Shown: piece after piece, positions 47,401 through 56,661 of the stretch | How the letters are laid out: each line of letters begins with the position of its first letter | How positions within the stretch are numbered: the stretch's first letter is position 1 | Program-made: the position numbers and the translations under genes | NCBI GenBank assembly: GCA_029689965.1 | Contig: CP121450.1 | Coordinates: 3,658,001-3,722,000 of the forward strand | Direction of reading: 5' to 3' | From: Curtobacterium flaccumfaciens | GTDB lineage: Bacteria; Actinomycetota; Actinomycetes; Actinomycetales; Microbacteriaceae | Length of the DNA: 64,000 nt | Notes under the pieces: model-generated | The model's database searches: none | What the model was told of the DNA's origin: nothing | The model's input: the letters and a program-made list of their open reading frames with translations, nothing else

Positions 47401-49635
47401 ACCGGCTCCGCCGTGGACCTCCTCGGCCTGCTCGAGAGCGCCCCGGCCAGCGTCGCGCTCGACGAGGTCCAGCCGGCGCACGAGATCACCCGGACCCTGG
47501 CGTCCGGCGCGATGAGCCACGGCGCGCTCGTCGCCACCGCGCACGAGGCGGTGGCGCACGGCACGAACATGGTCGGCGGCATGTCGAACAGCGGTGAGGG
47601 CGGCGAGCACCACTCCCGCTACGGCACCATCCGCGGCTCGCGCATCAAGCAGTTCGCCTCCGGCCGGTTCGGCATCTGGGCTGGTTACCTCGCCGACCCG
47701 ATGCTCGAGGAGCTCGAGATCAAGATCGGCCAGGGTGCGAAGCCCGGCGAGGGTGGGCAGCTACCCGCGCCGAAGGTCACGGTGGACATCGCCGCGGCCC
47801 GTGGTGGCACGCCCGGCGTCGAGCTCATCTCGCCGCCGCCGCACCACGACACGTACTCCATCGAGGACCTCGCGCAGCTCATCCACGACTGCAAGGCCGC
47901 CCGCGTCCGGGTCATCGTGAAGCTGGTGTCCTCCGAGGGCATCGGCACCATCGCGGTCGGCGTCGCGAAGGCCGGCGCGGACGTCATCAACGTCGCGGGC
48001 AACACCGGCGGGACCGGTGCCGCGGCCGTGACGAGCCTGAAGTACGCGGGTCGCTCCGCGGAGATCGGCGTGGCCGAAGTGCACCAGGCCCTGGTCGCGA
48101 ACGGCCTCCGCCAGAAGGTCACGCTGCGCTGCTCCGGCGCACACCAGACCGGCAGCGACGTCGTGACGAGCGCCCTGCTCGGCGGCGACAGCTTCGAGTT
48201 CGGCACCACCGCGCTCATGATGCTCGGCTGCGTGATGGCGAAGAACTGCAACGTGAAGTGCCCGGCGGGCCTGACCACGAACGCCGAGGCGTTCGAGGGC
48301 GACCCCCGTGCGCTCGCGCAGTACCTGCTCAACATCGCCCACGACGTCCGGCAGATCCTCGCCCGCCTCGGCCTGCGCTCGCTGCGCGAGGCCCGCGGCC
48401 GGACCGACCTGCTGCAGCTCCTCGACCACCCGGCGAGCGTCGGACGCCTCGACGTCCGGAACCTCCTCGCGCAGGTCCCGGAGAAGGTCGTCGAGGACCC
48501 GGAGTACCTCGAGAAGGACTTCCACACCGACGACGCGCTCATCGAGCAGGTCCGTTCGGCACTGACCGACGGTCACGACCACACCGTGCGGATCGACGGC
48601 GTGGTCCTCGGCAATGCGGACAAGTCGGTCGGCGGCCAGCTGGGCATCGACGTCGAGCGGCTCCTCAACCACGAGCTGCGCGACACCGACCTCTCCGGGC
48701 ACCCGGCGATCACCACGGACGACCGTGGCCGCCGTCGCCTGGTGGACGGCGCCGTCACGATCCGCACCCTCGGGTCGGCCGGGCAGTCGTACGGCGTGTT
48801 CAACAACGACGGCATCGTGCTCGAGCACACCGGCACCGCGAACGACGGCGTCGGCAAGAGCCAGAGCGGCGGCCGGATCATCGTCCGTGCTCCCGGCGGT
48901 GGCAGTGGCCAGCAGGGCGGCAACGTCCTCGTCGGCAACTTCGCCCTGTTCGGCGCCACCGGCGGCCGCACGTTCGTCGAGGGTGAGGCCGGCGACCGCT
49001 TCGCCGTGCGCAACTCCGGGGCGACCGCGGTCGTCGAGGGCGTCGGCGACTTCGGCTGCGAGTACATGACGGGCGGAGCCGTGTTCAACCTCGGCGCGTT
49101 CGGCAAGGGCCTCGGCAACGGCATGTCCGGCGGGTTCCTCTACCAGTACGACCCGTCCGGTCAGGTCACCGAGCGCGCGAGCACCGACTCGCTCCTCGTG
49201 TTCCCCGTCACCGACACCGAACGCGGTTCCTTCCACGAGGCCGCGGCGCGCCTGCTGCTTGAGTGGCACCTCGAGGCGACGGGTTCGGCGCTGGCCGAGC
49301 GCCTGCTCGCCGAGTGGGAGACCACCCGCCGGCACGTGTACGTCGGGATGCCCCGGGCACTCCTGCTCACCCAGGACGCCGGCGAGATCCTGGCCGCGGC
49401 GAGCCGGAACGAGCTGCTCGACGAGCTGGCGACCTCGATCGCGACGGACAAGCTCCGCGCGTTCAAGGTCGACTACCGGGACCAGCGCGCCGTGCTCGGC
49501 GGCCGTGCCCCGGCGCTCGGCGACCAGGGCGACGACATGTTCTCGCTGCTGTCGTCGTACACGGTGCTCGGCGTCGCGCAGGACCTCGCGCTCGAGCGGG
49601 TCCCCGGTGCCGCGGGTCCGAACGACCCCGTGTGA
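44402..49635 (+). CDS. gltB: Glutamate synthase large chain-like protein (long form)
   Basis: About 1,743 residues after two one-base insertions are repaired (near 46020 and 46700); ordinary GltB has about 1,500. Order: class II glutaminase with Cys after a 17-residue propeptide (SSDCGVGF), central domain (SLYEEKNDGPAAVIFSDGDVVGARLDRLGLRP), an extra roughly 230-residue insert, the FMN-binding synthase domain (SGEGGEHHSRYGTIRGSRIKQ; PGVELISPPPHHD; KVTLRCSGAHQTGSDVVTSALLGG), and the GXGXG beta-helix (GQSYGVFNNDGIVL). The iron-sulfur motif is CVMAKNCNVKC, C-x5-C-x3-C, one residue shorter than the usual C-x5-C-x4-C. Glutamine plus 2-oxoglutarate give two glutamates. No GltD; next genes are a small protein and a diflavin reductase. 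GTG 44402 start; ATG 44354 possible. Confidence 0.88.
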
Positions 49636-49967
49636 CCGAGGCCGTCAAGAACCTCATCCTCACCGAGGACTTCTTCGTGAAGCAGCGCGTCGTGAAGTAC
49701 CTGCGCGGCACGCTCGACCGGTTCGCGGACGACCAGCTCGCGACCCTCATCGCGATCAAGCGACTCGACGACTACAAGCGCGCGCTCACGCAGCGGAACA
49801 ACCGCAGCATGGACGCGCCGGGCACCACCGGGTGGATCATGCACCAGAACGCCAAGAACGACGGCCGCGTCCGCGAGGCCCGCTTCGACGAGCTGCTCGC
49901 GAACGCGGCGCTCGAGGACATCGCCCGCCGTGCACCGCAGGCGCCGACCGAGGCGGTGTCCGCGTGA
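49632..49967 (+). CDS. Small protein between glutamate synthase and diflavin reductase
   Basis: Not recognised. A 111-residue, cysteine-free, charged alpha-helical protein: ILTEDFFVKQRVVKYLRG, DDQLATLIAIKRLDDYKRAL and TGWIMHQNAKNDGRVREARF. The GTG start overlaps the gltB stop (GTGA) and the stop overlaps the next GTG, so it is expressed together with both. Its location suggests a subunit or docking factor between the glutamate synthase and its electron donor, which is inference. Confidence 0.65.
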   Translation: MTEAVKNLILTEDFFVKQRVVKYLRGTLDRFADDQLATLIAIKRLDDYKRALTQRNNRSMDAPGTTGWIMHQNAKNDGRVREARFDELLANAALEDIARRAPQAPTEAVSA

Positions 49968-51749
49968 GCCTCCTGCCCCGACCGGATCGCTGATCCCGGT
50001 CGACGCACCGTTCTCGGCCGCCCAGGAGTCCTGGCTCGCCGGGTTCATCGCGGGCATCGCCGCCGCCGGCAAGCGGGCGTCCGGGAACGCACCGACGACC
50101 ACGATCGACGTGCTGTTCGGCACGCAGACCGGCAACGCGGAGTTCCTCGCCGACGAGCTCGTCACCGGCGCGAAGGCCCGCGGGCTCGGCGGTCGGGCCA
50201 CCGCGCTCGACGCCGTCACGCCGGAGCAGCTCGCCGGGATGTCGCACGTGCTCGTCGTCACCTCGACGTACGGCGAGGGCGAGATGCCCGACAACGCCGG
50301 CCTGTTCTGGGACGCGATCCAGGCGACCACCGTGCCGCGGCTCGAGGGGCTGCAGTACGCGGTCCTCGGACTCGGCGACACCAGCTACGACGAGTTCTGC
50401 CAGGCCGGCAAGCTCCTCGACACCCGCTTCGAACAGCTCGGGGCGACTCGGATCCACGACCGTGTCGACTGCGACGTGGACTTCGAGGACCCGGCTGCGC
50501 TGTGGACCGCCGCGGTGCTCGACCGACTCGCGGCAGAGGCCGGTGCGCAGCCCGGCGCGTCCGGCCCCGCCGGCGACCCGGCCACGTCGGCGACCGCGGC
50601 CGGCGGGGCGGGCGCGAGCCGTGCCTCCAGGCCGGGTTCCCAGTGGAACAAGCGCAACCCGTTCCCGTCGAAGCCGGTCGAGAACCGGCTGCTCTCGTCG
50701 CCGCGCAGCGCGAAGGAGATCCGGCACTACGAGTTCGACCTCGGCGACTCCGGCATCGAGTACTCCGCCGGTGACGCCCTCGCCGTCGTGCCGGTCAACG
50801 ACGAGGTGTTCGTCGGCGAGCTGCTCGAGCAGGTCGGCGCGAACGGGTCCGAGTCCCTGGACGGCCGGCCGATCGCCGAGGTCCTGCGGACCGACCGCGA
50901 GATCCGGACGCCGTCGAAGGACCTCATCGCCGACCTGGTGCAGCGCGCGCCGTCGAGCGAGCTCGCCGCCGTGGTCTCGCACGGTGACAAGCACGAGCTC
51001 GACCGCTGGCTCTGGGGACGCGACGTCCTCGACCTGCTCCGCGACGCCGGTCCCGCGGCACCGGGACTCGACGAGCTGCTGCCGAACCTGCGCCCCCTGC
51101 AGGCGCGGCAGTACTCGATCTCGTCGAGCCCGCTCGCGCACCCGGACCGGATCCACCTGACGATCGCGTCCGTCCGGTACGGCGACCCGCACCGGATGTA
51201 CGCCGGTGTCGCGTCGACGTTCCTCGCCGACCGGGTCTCCCCGACGGCACCGTGGACGTGTACCTGCAGCCGAACGCATCGTTCGGGGTGCCGGCGGACC
51301 CGTCCGCGCCGATGATCATGATCGGCCCCGGAACCGGCATCGCACCGTTCCGCGGGTTCCTGCACGAACGTGCGGTCGCGGGTGCCACCGGCCGGAACTG
51401 GCTGTTCTTCGGTGACCAGCACCGCGACACCGACTTCGTGTACGAGGACGAACTCACGACGCTGCAGGAGCAGGGCGTGCTGGACCGTCTCGACCTGGCG
51501 TTCTCGCGCGACCAGGCCGAGAAGGTCTACGTACAGACCCGGATGCTCGAGCAGGCGTCCGAGCTGTACGCCTGGCTCGAGGACGGCGGACACCTGTACG
51601 TGTGCGGCGACGCCTCGCGGATGGCGAAGGACGTCGAGTCGGCGCTGCTGACCGTCATCGGGTCACAGCGCGGCAAGGGTGAGGACGACGCGCAGGCGTA
51701 CCTGTCCGACCTGCGCCGCGGCAAGCGCTACGTCCGCGACGTGTACTGA
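49964..51749 (+). CDS. cysJ: CysJ-like NADPH diflavin reductase (two frameshifts)
   Basis: About 595 residues. An FMN-binding flavodoxin domain (residues about 45-185: [49 protein letters not shown]), a linker, the FAD-binding domain ([10 protein letters not shown]), and the NADPH domain ([31 protein letters not shown]), ending [11 protein letters not shown] as in CysJ. Sulfite reductase flavoproteins pass NADPH electrons to CysI, but no cysI is near. The overlap with the gltB operon suggests it may reduce the glutamate synthase. Deletions near 49980 and 51245. The linker carries the SRASRPG repeat word. Confidence 0.85.
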
Positions 51750-51779
51750 GGCGCGCAGGCGGGCGGCGCCCGTCGCGGC

Positions 51780-51895
51780 AGTGTGCGAGGTGCCGCGCTT
51801 CGTGCGAGGGCGCGAGCGTCACACCGTGGACGGAACCTCGCACCGTGTGGGCGGGACCTCGCACGGGACATCGCACCGTGCGAGGTTCCGCATTG
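51780..51895. repeat. GTGCGAGGT repeat cluster, site 2
   Basis: At least five copies of gtgcgagg/acctcgcac in both orientations in 116 bases. Related to 18595-18667. It lies between the diflavin-reductase and ArsR genes. Confidence 0.6.
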
Positions 51896-51922
51896 CAGAC
51901 AGGGCCGGGGCGGCGTAATGTG

Positions 51923-51936
51923 CAACCAAATGGTTG
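51923..51936 (+). promoter_or_regulatory. ArsR operator overlapping start region
   Basis: Perfect palindrome CAACCAAATGGTTG with a T-rich right flank. It overlaps the TAATGT box (51916-51921) and the ATG (51930), so binding of the ArsR protein would block its own leaderless transcript. Confidence 0.75.
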
Positions 51937-52304
51937 TAGAAACTGCACTGCGTGACGCCGAGGTCGACCGGGTGTTCCACGCCCTCGCCGACGCGACGAG
52001 GCGCGACATCGTCCGTCGGACCCTCGTCGGCGCATCGTCCGTCAGCGAGCTCGCGGACGCCTACGCGATGTCGTTCGCCGCCGTCCAGAAGCACGTCGCG
52101 GTCCTCGAAGGAGCGGGGCTCGTGACCAAGGAAGCCCGGGGCCGCACCCGCATGGTGCGTGCCGAGCCGGGGCAGATCGACCGCGTCCGCGGGTTGCTCG
52201 ACGACTACGCGGACCTCTGGCGCGGGCGGATCCACCGCCTCGACGCGCTGCTGGGCCGGGACTCGGCCCGCGACGACGAACACCGAGCGCAAGGGAGCGC
52301 CTGA
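51930..52304 (+). CDS. ArsR-family repressor
   Basis: A 124-residue winged-helix regulator: VFHALADATRRDIVRRTLVG, SVSELADAYAMSFAAVQKHVAVLEGAGLV and TRMVRAEPGQI. No metal-binding Cys pair is seen, so it belongs to the ArsR group that pairs with SRPBCC proteins. I chose ATG 51930 over ATG 51918, because a TAATGT box at 51916-51921 then lies 8 bases upstream and the operator palindrome fits. The stop overlaps the next ATG. Confidence 0.88.
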   Translation: MVVETALRDAEVDRVFHALADATRRDIVRRTLVGASSVSELADAYAMSFAAVQKHVAVLEGAGLVTKEARGRTRMVRAEPGQIDRVRGLLDDYADLWRGRIHRLDALLGRDSARDDEHRAQGSA

Positions 52305-53290
52305 TGCCCACCACGTCCGTCCACACCGACCCCGAAGAGCTCACGATGACGCTCGTCGCCGAGTTCCCCGTCCCCGTCGAACGGCTGTGGGGAGCCTTCG
52401 CCGACCCACGGCAGCTCGAGCGCTTCTGGGGTCCGCCCGGGTTCCCCGCGACGTTCACGTCGTTCGACCTCCGCCCGGGCGGCCGCGCGGACTACCGGAT
52501 GACGTCACCGCAGGGCGAGCGGTTCCACGCCGTGTGGCAGATCATCGAGGTCGAGGAGCCCCGCCGGATCACGTTCCGCGACCTGTTCTCGGACGCCGAG
52601 GGCACGGTCGACGAGTCCCTGCCCGCGAGCGACACCGTCCTGTCGTTCGACAGCTCCGGCAGCGGGTCCCGCGTGACCGTGCTGACGTCGTTCGCCTCCT
52701 CCGCCGACCTCGACGCGATGCTCGAGATGGGCATGCTCGAGGGCTACGAGCAGGCGTTCGGGCAGCTCGACACCGTCCTCGCCGACCTGCGGGAGTACGC
52801 GCTCGGCAAGGGGACGGTCACCGACCTCGTCGACGACACCCACGTGCGGATCACCCGGGCGTTCGAGGCGCCGCGGCACCTGCTCTGGCGCGCCCACACC
52901 GAACCCGAGCTGATGCGCCGCTGGCTGCTCGGCCCGGACGGGTGGGAGATGACGGCGTGCGAGAACGACCTCGTCGTCGGCGGGTCCTTCCGGCAGGCGT
53001 GGGCACCGGTGGGCGACACCGAGGGCGAGCCGTTCGGGTTCGAGGGCGAGAACCTCGTCGTGGACCCCGAGCGCCGCATCGTCACGACCGAGCGGATGAC
53101 GGGCGCACCGTTCCCGGCGAACGTCGACGACCTGCAGTTCGACGAGGCCGACGGTGTCACACTCATGACGCTGCTCATCACCTACCCCGACCAGACACAG
53201 CGGGACATGATCCTCGCCACCGGGATGACCGACGGCATGGAGGCCAGCTACCAGCGCCTGGAACGCGAGGTGCTGACCGCCGCGGCGTGA
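52304..53290 (+). CDS. Tandem AHSA1/SRPBCC-domain protein
   Basis: A 328-residue protein with two START-like AHSA1 domains. First: EFPVPVERLWGAFADPRQLERFW and GPPGFPATF (residues about 15-155). Second: TRAFEAPRHLLWRAHTEPELMRRWLLGPDGWEMT (about 175-325). It is coupled to ArsR by an overlapping start, the standard ArsR-SRPBCC arrangement. Ligand unknown. The frame is intact. A 42-bp palindrome follows. Confidence 0.9.
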   Translation: MPTTSVHTDPEELTMTLVAEFPVPVERLWGAFADPRQLERFWGPPGFPATFTSFDLRPGGRADYRMTSPQGERFHAVWQIIEVEEPRRITFRDLFSDAEGTVDESLPASDTVLSFDSSGSGSRVTVLTSFASSADLDAMLEMGMLEGYEQAFGQLDTVLADLREYALGKGTVTDLVDDTHVRITRAFEAPRHLLWRAHTEPELMRRWLLGPDGWEMTACENDLVVGGSFRQAWAPVGDTEGEPFGFEGENLVVDPERRIVTTERMTGAPFPANVDDLQFDEADGVTLMTLLITYPDQTQRDMILATGMTDGMEASYQRLEREVLTAAA

Positions 53291-53299
53291 GCAGCAAGC

Positions 53300-53341
53300 G
53301 GACGGGAGGCGCGGTGCGGCACCGCCACGCGCCTCCCGTCC
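53300..53341. terminator. 42-bp palindrome after the AHSA1 gene
   Basis: Arms GGACGGGAGGCGCG and CGCGCCTCCCGTCC close a 42-base element of the GGAGGC family. It serves the convergent AHSA1 and HMG-CoA synthase genes. Confidence 0.8.
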
Positions 53342-53355
53342 GTCAGCGGGTCACG

Positions 53356-54514
53356 TCAGGCCGAGGTGGTCGCCTCGTACTGGCGGGCGCCACCGCGCAC
53401 CCCCGCGAAGCGGAACGGCGCCGCGGTGACCCGCGGACGCTCGACGTCCTCGCTCGTCGCGGCGCCCGCGGCGTGCAGCTCGCGGTAGGCGTCGACCGTC
53501 AGCGGGACACGCGCCTCGAGCAGCTCGCGCACCCGGCCGACGCGACGGTGGTCCCGGTACCCCGGGCGCACGATGCCGGTCAGGAGCTCCCCGACGCTGC
53601 CCGAGCCGTAGCTGAACAGGGCGATGCGCTCCCCGCCCAGGTCGTCGTCGAGGTCGAGCAGGGCCGCGAGACCGATCCAGAGCGACGCCGTGTAGGTGTT
53701 GCCGGTCTGCCGGTTGTACGTGAAGCCGATAGCGAGCTCGGACTCGTCGAACGGCACCCGACGTGCTGCGTCAGCTTCCGGTGCGCCTTGAGTGCCATCT
53801 TCGTGAACGGCTGGTGGTGCACGAAGCGGACGATGTCCTCGTAGGCCGGGCCGCCCTGGGCCGCGAGGTCGTCCCACGCACCGACGAACGCGTCGACGTA
53901 GGCACTGACCGACAGGCGACCGTCGACGAGCGCGGTCGAGCGGTCGTTCGGGCGCCAGAAGTCGTCGACGTCGGCGGTGAAGACCCCGCTGCCGGCTCGA
54001 TCTCGATGAGGTCGGGGTCGGCGGAGACCAGGATCGCGGCGGCCCCGGCGCCCTGGGTGGGCTCGGCGGCGGTGTCGACGTCGTAGCGGGCGACGTCGGC
54101 GGCGATGACGAGCACGCGCTCCCGCGGTGCCCGCGCGACGATGCCGAGGGCCAGCTGGACGGCAGCGGTCCCGCCGTAGCAGGCCTGCTTCAGCTCGACG
54201 ACGCGGACGTTCTGCGGCAAGCCGAGCAGTCCGTGCACGAACACCCGGCGGCCTTCGACTGGTCGACGCCGGACTCGGTGGCGAACAGCACGGTGCGGAT
54301 GCCCTCCACGCCGTGCCGGTCGACGATCTCCTTGGCCGCGGCGGCGCCCATCGTGACGATGTCCTCGTCCGGGGCCGGAACGCTGAAGGCGTCCTGCCCG
54401 ATGCCGACGTGGTACTTCGCCGGGTCGACCCCGAGTCGCTCGGCGAGGTCGTCGAAGCTCGAGCACGTGGTGCCCGGTCGCGACGGCGAGGTCGTGGATG
54501 CCGATGCTCGTCAT
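53356..54514 (-). CDS. mvaS: Hydroxymethylglutaryl-CoA synthase (four frameshifts)
   Basis: About 386 residues. Condenses acetyl-CoA and acetoacetyl-CoA to HMG-CoA, the entry step of the mevalonate pathway. Family marks: MTSIGIHDLAVATG, VGIGQDAFSVPAPDEDI, the nucleophile in VELKQACYGGTAAVQLA, VHHQPFTKMALKAH (base His) and FTYNRQTGNTYTAS. Shifts near 54460 (one extra base), 54248, 53997 and 53760 (deletions). The start ATG overlaps the HMG-CoA reductase stop. It is the last gene of the operon. Confidence 0.92.
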
Positions 54515-55575
54515 GCCGCACCTCCGGCGGGTCGGGAACCGCGGCGTTCCATGGCGACGTGCGCCGCCATCAACTCACCGGGGTTCGTCTGGGCGGCGAG
54601 CAGTGAGAGCTCCCCGCAGAGGACGGTGGCGGCGCAGAGCGCGGCCAGCCGCCGGGCGTTCGCGCCGGGTTCGCGCTCGTCCCGGCAGCCGAGCCGGACG
54701 AGGGCGTCCTCGACGACGGGCAGGTCACCGCCCTTCCCGTTGCCGACCGTGCCGACGATCAGGTGCGGCAGCGCGGTGGAGAAGTACAGGTCGTCGCCGC
54801 GGGCCTCGGCGTACGTGATGCCCTGCGAGCCCTCGACGATGTTCGCGGCGTCCTGCCCGGTCGCCAGGTAGAACCCGAGGAGCATGTTCGCGTAGTGCGC
54901 GTTCGCGGAACGCAGGGCCCCGGCGATGGTCGAGCCGACGAGGTTCTTCGCGACGTTGAGCTCGGCGATCCGCTCGGCGCTGCTCCGGAGACGCTTCTCC
55001 ACGATCTCGCCCGGGATCACGATCTCGGCGATGGTGTTCCGTCCGCGGCCGCGGATCCCGTTCACCGCGGTCGCCTTCTTGTCCGTGCAGAAGTTGCCCG
55101 AGACGCTGACGTACCGCAGGCCGGGCTCCCACCCGAGGATCGCGGGCAGCAGCTTGTCCGCCGCCTGCGTGACCATGTTGTGCCCGGAGGCGTCTCCGGT
55201 GGTGAACGCGAAGCGCAGGAACAGCAGGTCCCCGACGATCTCCGGGTGCACCTCGATGAGCTTCGCGAAGCGGCTCTGCCCGGCGACGATGGCCTCGAGC
55301 TCGGCTTGGCGGCCCAGGATCCGGCCGGCGGCGACGTGCGCCGCGGCGGCGCTGTCGGCCTTGACGACGACCGACCGGGTCATGCGCTCGTCGACGACCG
55401 TCGCGACGATGCCGCCCTCGACCAGTCGCGAGACGCGGGCGCCACGGCCGACCGACGGCCACAGCGGCGACTCGTACGTGGCGAGCGGCACCTCGTGCTC
55501 GCCCTCCACCGCGTTGCCGCTGATGCGGATCGGCCCCACCCACTTCGTGGGGATCGGGGTCAGCAGGTCAGTCAT
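54511..55575 (-). CDS. mvaA: Hydroxymethylglutaryl-CoA reductase, class I type
   Basis: A 354-residue, intact, soluble enzyme that reduces HMG-CoA to mevalonate. Class I hallmarks: TYESPLWPSVGRGARVS with the catalytic Glu, FTTGDASGHNMVTQAAD, SGNFCTDKKATAVNGIRGRG (catalytic Lys), NAHYANMLLGFYLATGQDAAN (catalytic Asp), VGTVGNGKGGDLP, and the C-terminal MAAHVAMERRG His. Overlaps the phosphomevalonate kinase stop by 8 bases on one side and the HMG-CoA synthase start on the other. Confidence 0.93.
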   Translation of the reverse strand: MTDLLTPIPTKWVGPIRISGNAVEGEHEVPLATYESPLWPSVGRGARVSRLVEGGIVATVVDERMTRSVVVKADSAAAAHVAAGRILGRQAELEAIVAGQSRFAKLIEVHPEIVGDLLFLRFAFTTGDASGHNMVTQAADKLLPAILGWEPGLRYVSVSGNFCTDKKATAVNGIRGRGRNTIAEIVIPGEIVEKRLRSSAERIAELNVAKNLVGSTIAGALRSANAHYANMLLGFYLATGQDAANIVEGSQGITYAEARGDDLYFSTALPHLIVGTVGNGKGGDLPVVEDALVRLGCRDEREPGANARRLAALCAATVLCGELSLLAAQTNPGELMAAHVAMERRGSRPAGGAA

Positions 55576-56661
55576 CGACGCTCCCTTCGGGCGCTTGCAC
55601 CGCGACGCTGAGGTGTCTGATGTCGTGCGCCTCCCAGGCGCGGTGGATGCCGGCGAGGTCGGTCTCCGCCGGGACGAGCGCGATGCCGCAGTCGCCGCCG
55701 CCGGCGCCGGACGGCTTCGCCGCCCCGCCGGCCGCTTCGACGACGTCGCACAGGGTGGCGAGACGGTCCGTCTCGATCTGGGACCCGACGGACGCCCCGA
55801 GGCGCTGCAGGAGTCCACGCGCGCGTCGGAGCGCGTCGAGCGTGCGCTCCGCGTCGCCGGTCTGGAGGCCCGTGGTCAGGTCGTCGACGCAGGTCCGGCT
55901 CTCGTCGAGGAACGCCTGGTAGCCGCCGTTGCGGTGTCGACGCACCACGCCGACCAGCTTCGTCGTCGACGCGGGCGAGCCAGTCCACCCGACGAGCAGC
56001 TCGAGGTTCTCCGGAGCGGGGAGCCGCTGGACGTCGAAGCCCTCCCACGCGTCGCCGCCGTGCTGGGTGTCGTCGAGGATCTCGGTCACGGTCCGGGTGT
56101 CGAGCTGCGCCGCGAGCCGTTCCCGGTCGGGCGCACTGTAGCGGAGCCACCCGCCGAAGGTGCTCGCCGCCAGGTCGCCGCCGGACGCCCGCGGGTTCAC
56201 CCGGATCGTGGCGAGCAGGGCGACCTGGAAGCGCTTCCGCTGCGACAGGCCGAGGCCGTAGAAGCGGTCGAGCGCACCGACCGTGGCGACCGTCACGGCG
56301 GCGGACGAGCCGAGCCCGAACTTGCGTCCGCTGGCGTCGTCGAGCTGGCTGTGGATCCGGAGGTCGTGGAACCGCGGCGCGATGCCCTGCTCGGCGCGGA
56401 GCCTCTCGACGAGGTCGATCGTCGCCATGACGTAGTCGTACGGGTGGTGCTCACGATCGAGCGCGAGCCCGTCCTCGGCGCGCGTCCAGGTGAGCGGCAG
56501 GTGGCCGTACTCCTCGGAGTGCACGCTGCCGGAGCCGTGCCCCTCGCTGACCCGCGCCGTGATGGCACGGTCGAGGGCGATGAGCACGGACGGCTGCCCG
56601 GGCTCGACGACGGCGTACTCCCCGCGACGAACAGCTTGCCGTGGGCGCGGAACTCGATCAC
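55568..56661 (-). CDS. Phosphomevalonate kinase (one frameshift)
   Basis: About 364 residues of the GHMP kinase fold. MIEFRAHGKLFVAGGEYAVV at the N-terminus, then KFGLGSSAAVTVATVGAL (the phosphate-binding loop) and the C-terminal KPSGAGGGDCGIAL. It phosphorylates 5-phosphomevalonate. The single break is at about 56628. The start is GTG 56661, whose codon overlaps the upstream stop (GTGA). Confidence 0.88.

Noticed and set aside
49964-51749. Assignment to sulfite assimilation only
   Set aside because: The protein is CysJ-like, but no cysI or other sulfate gene is near; the function was left open with the gltB link.
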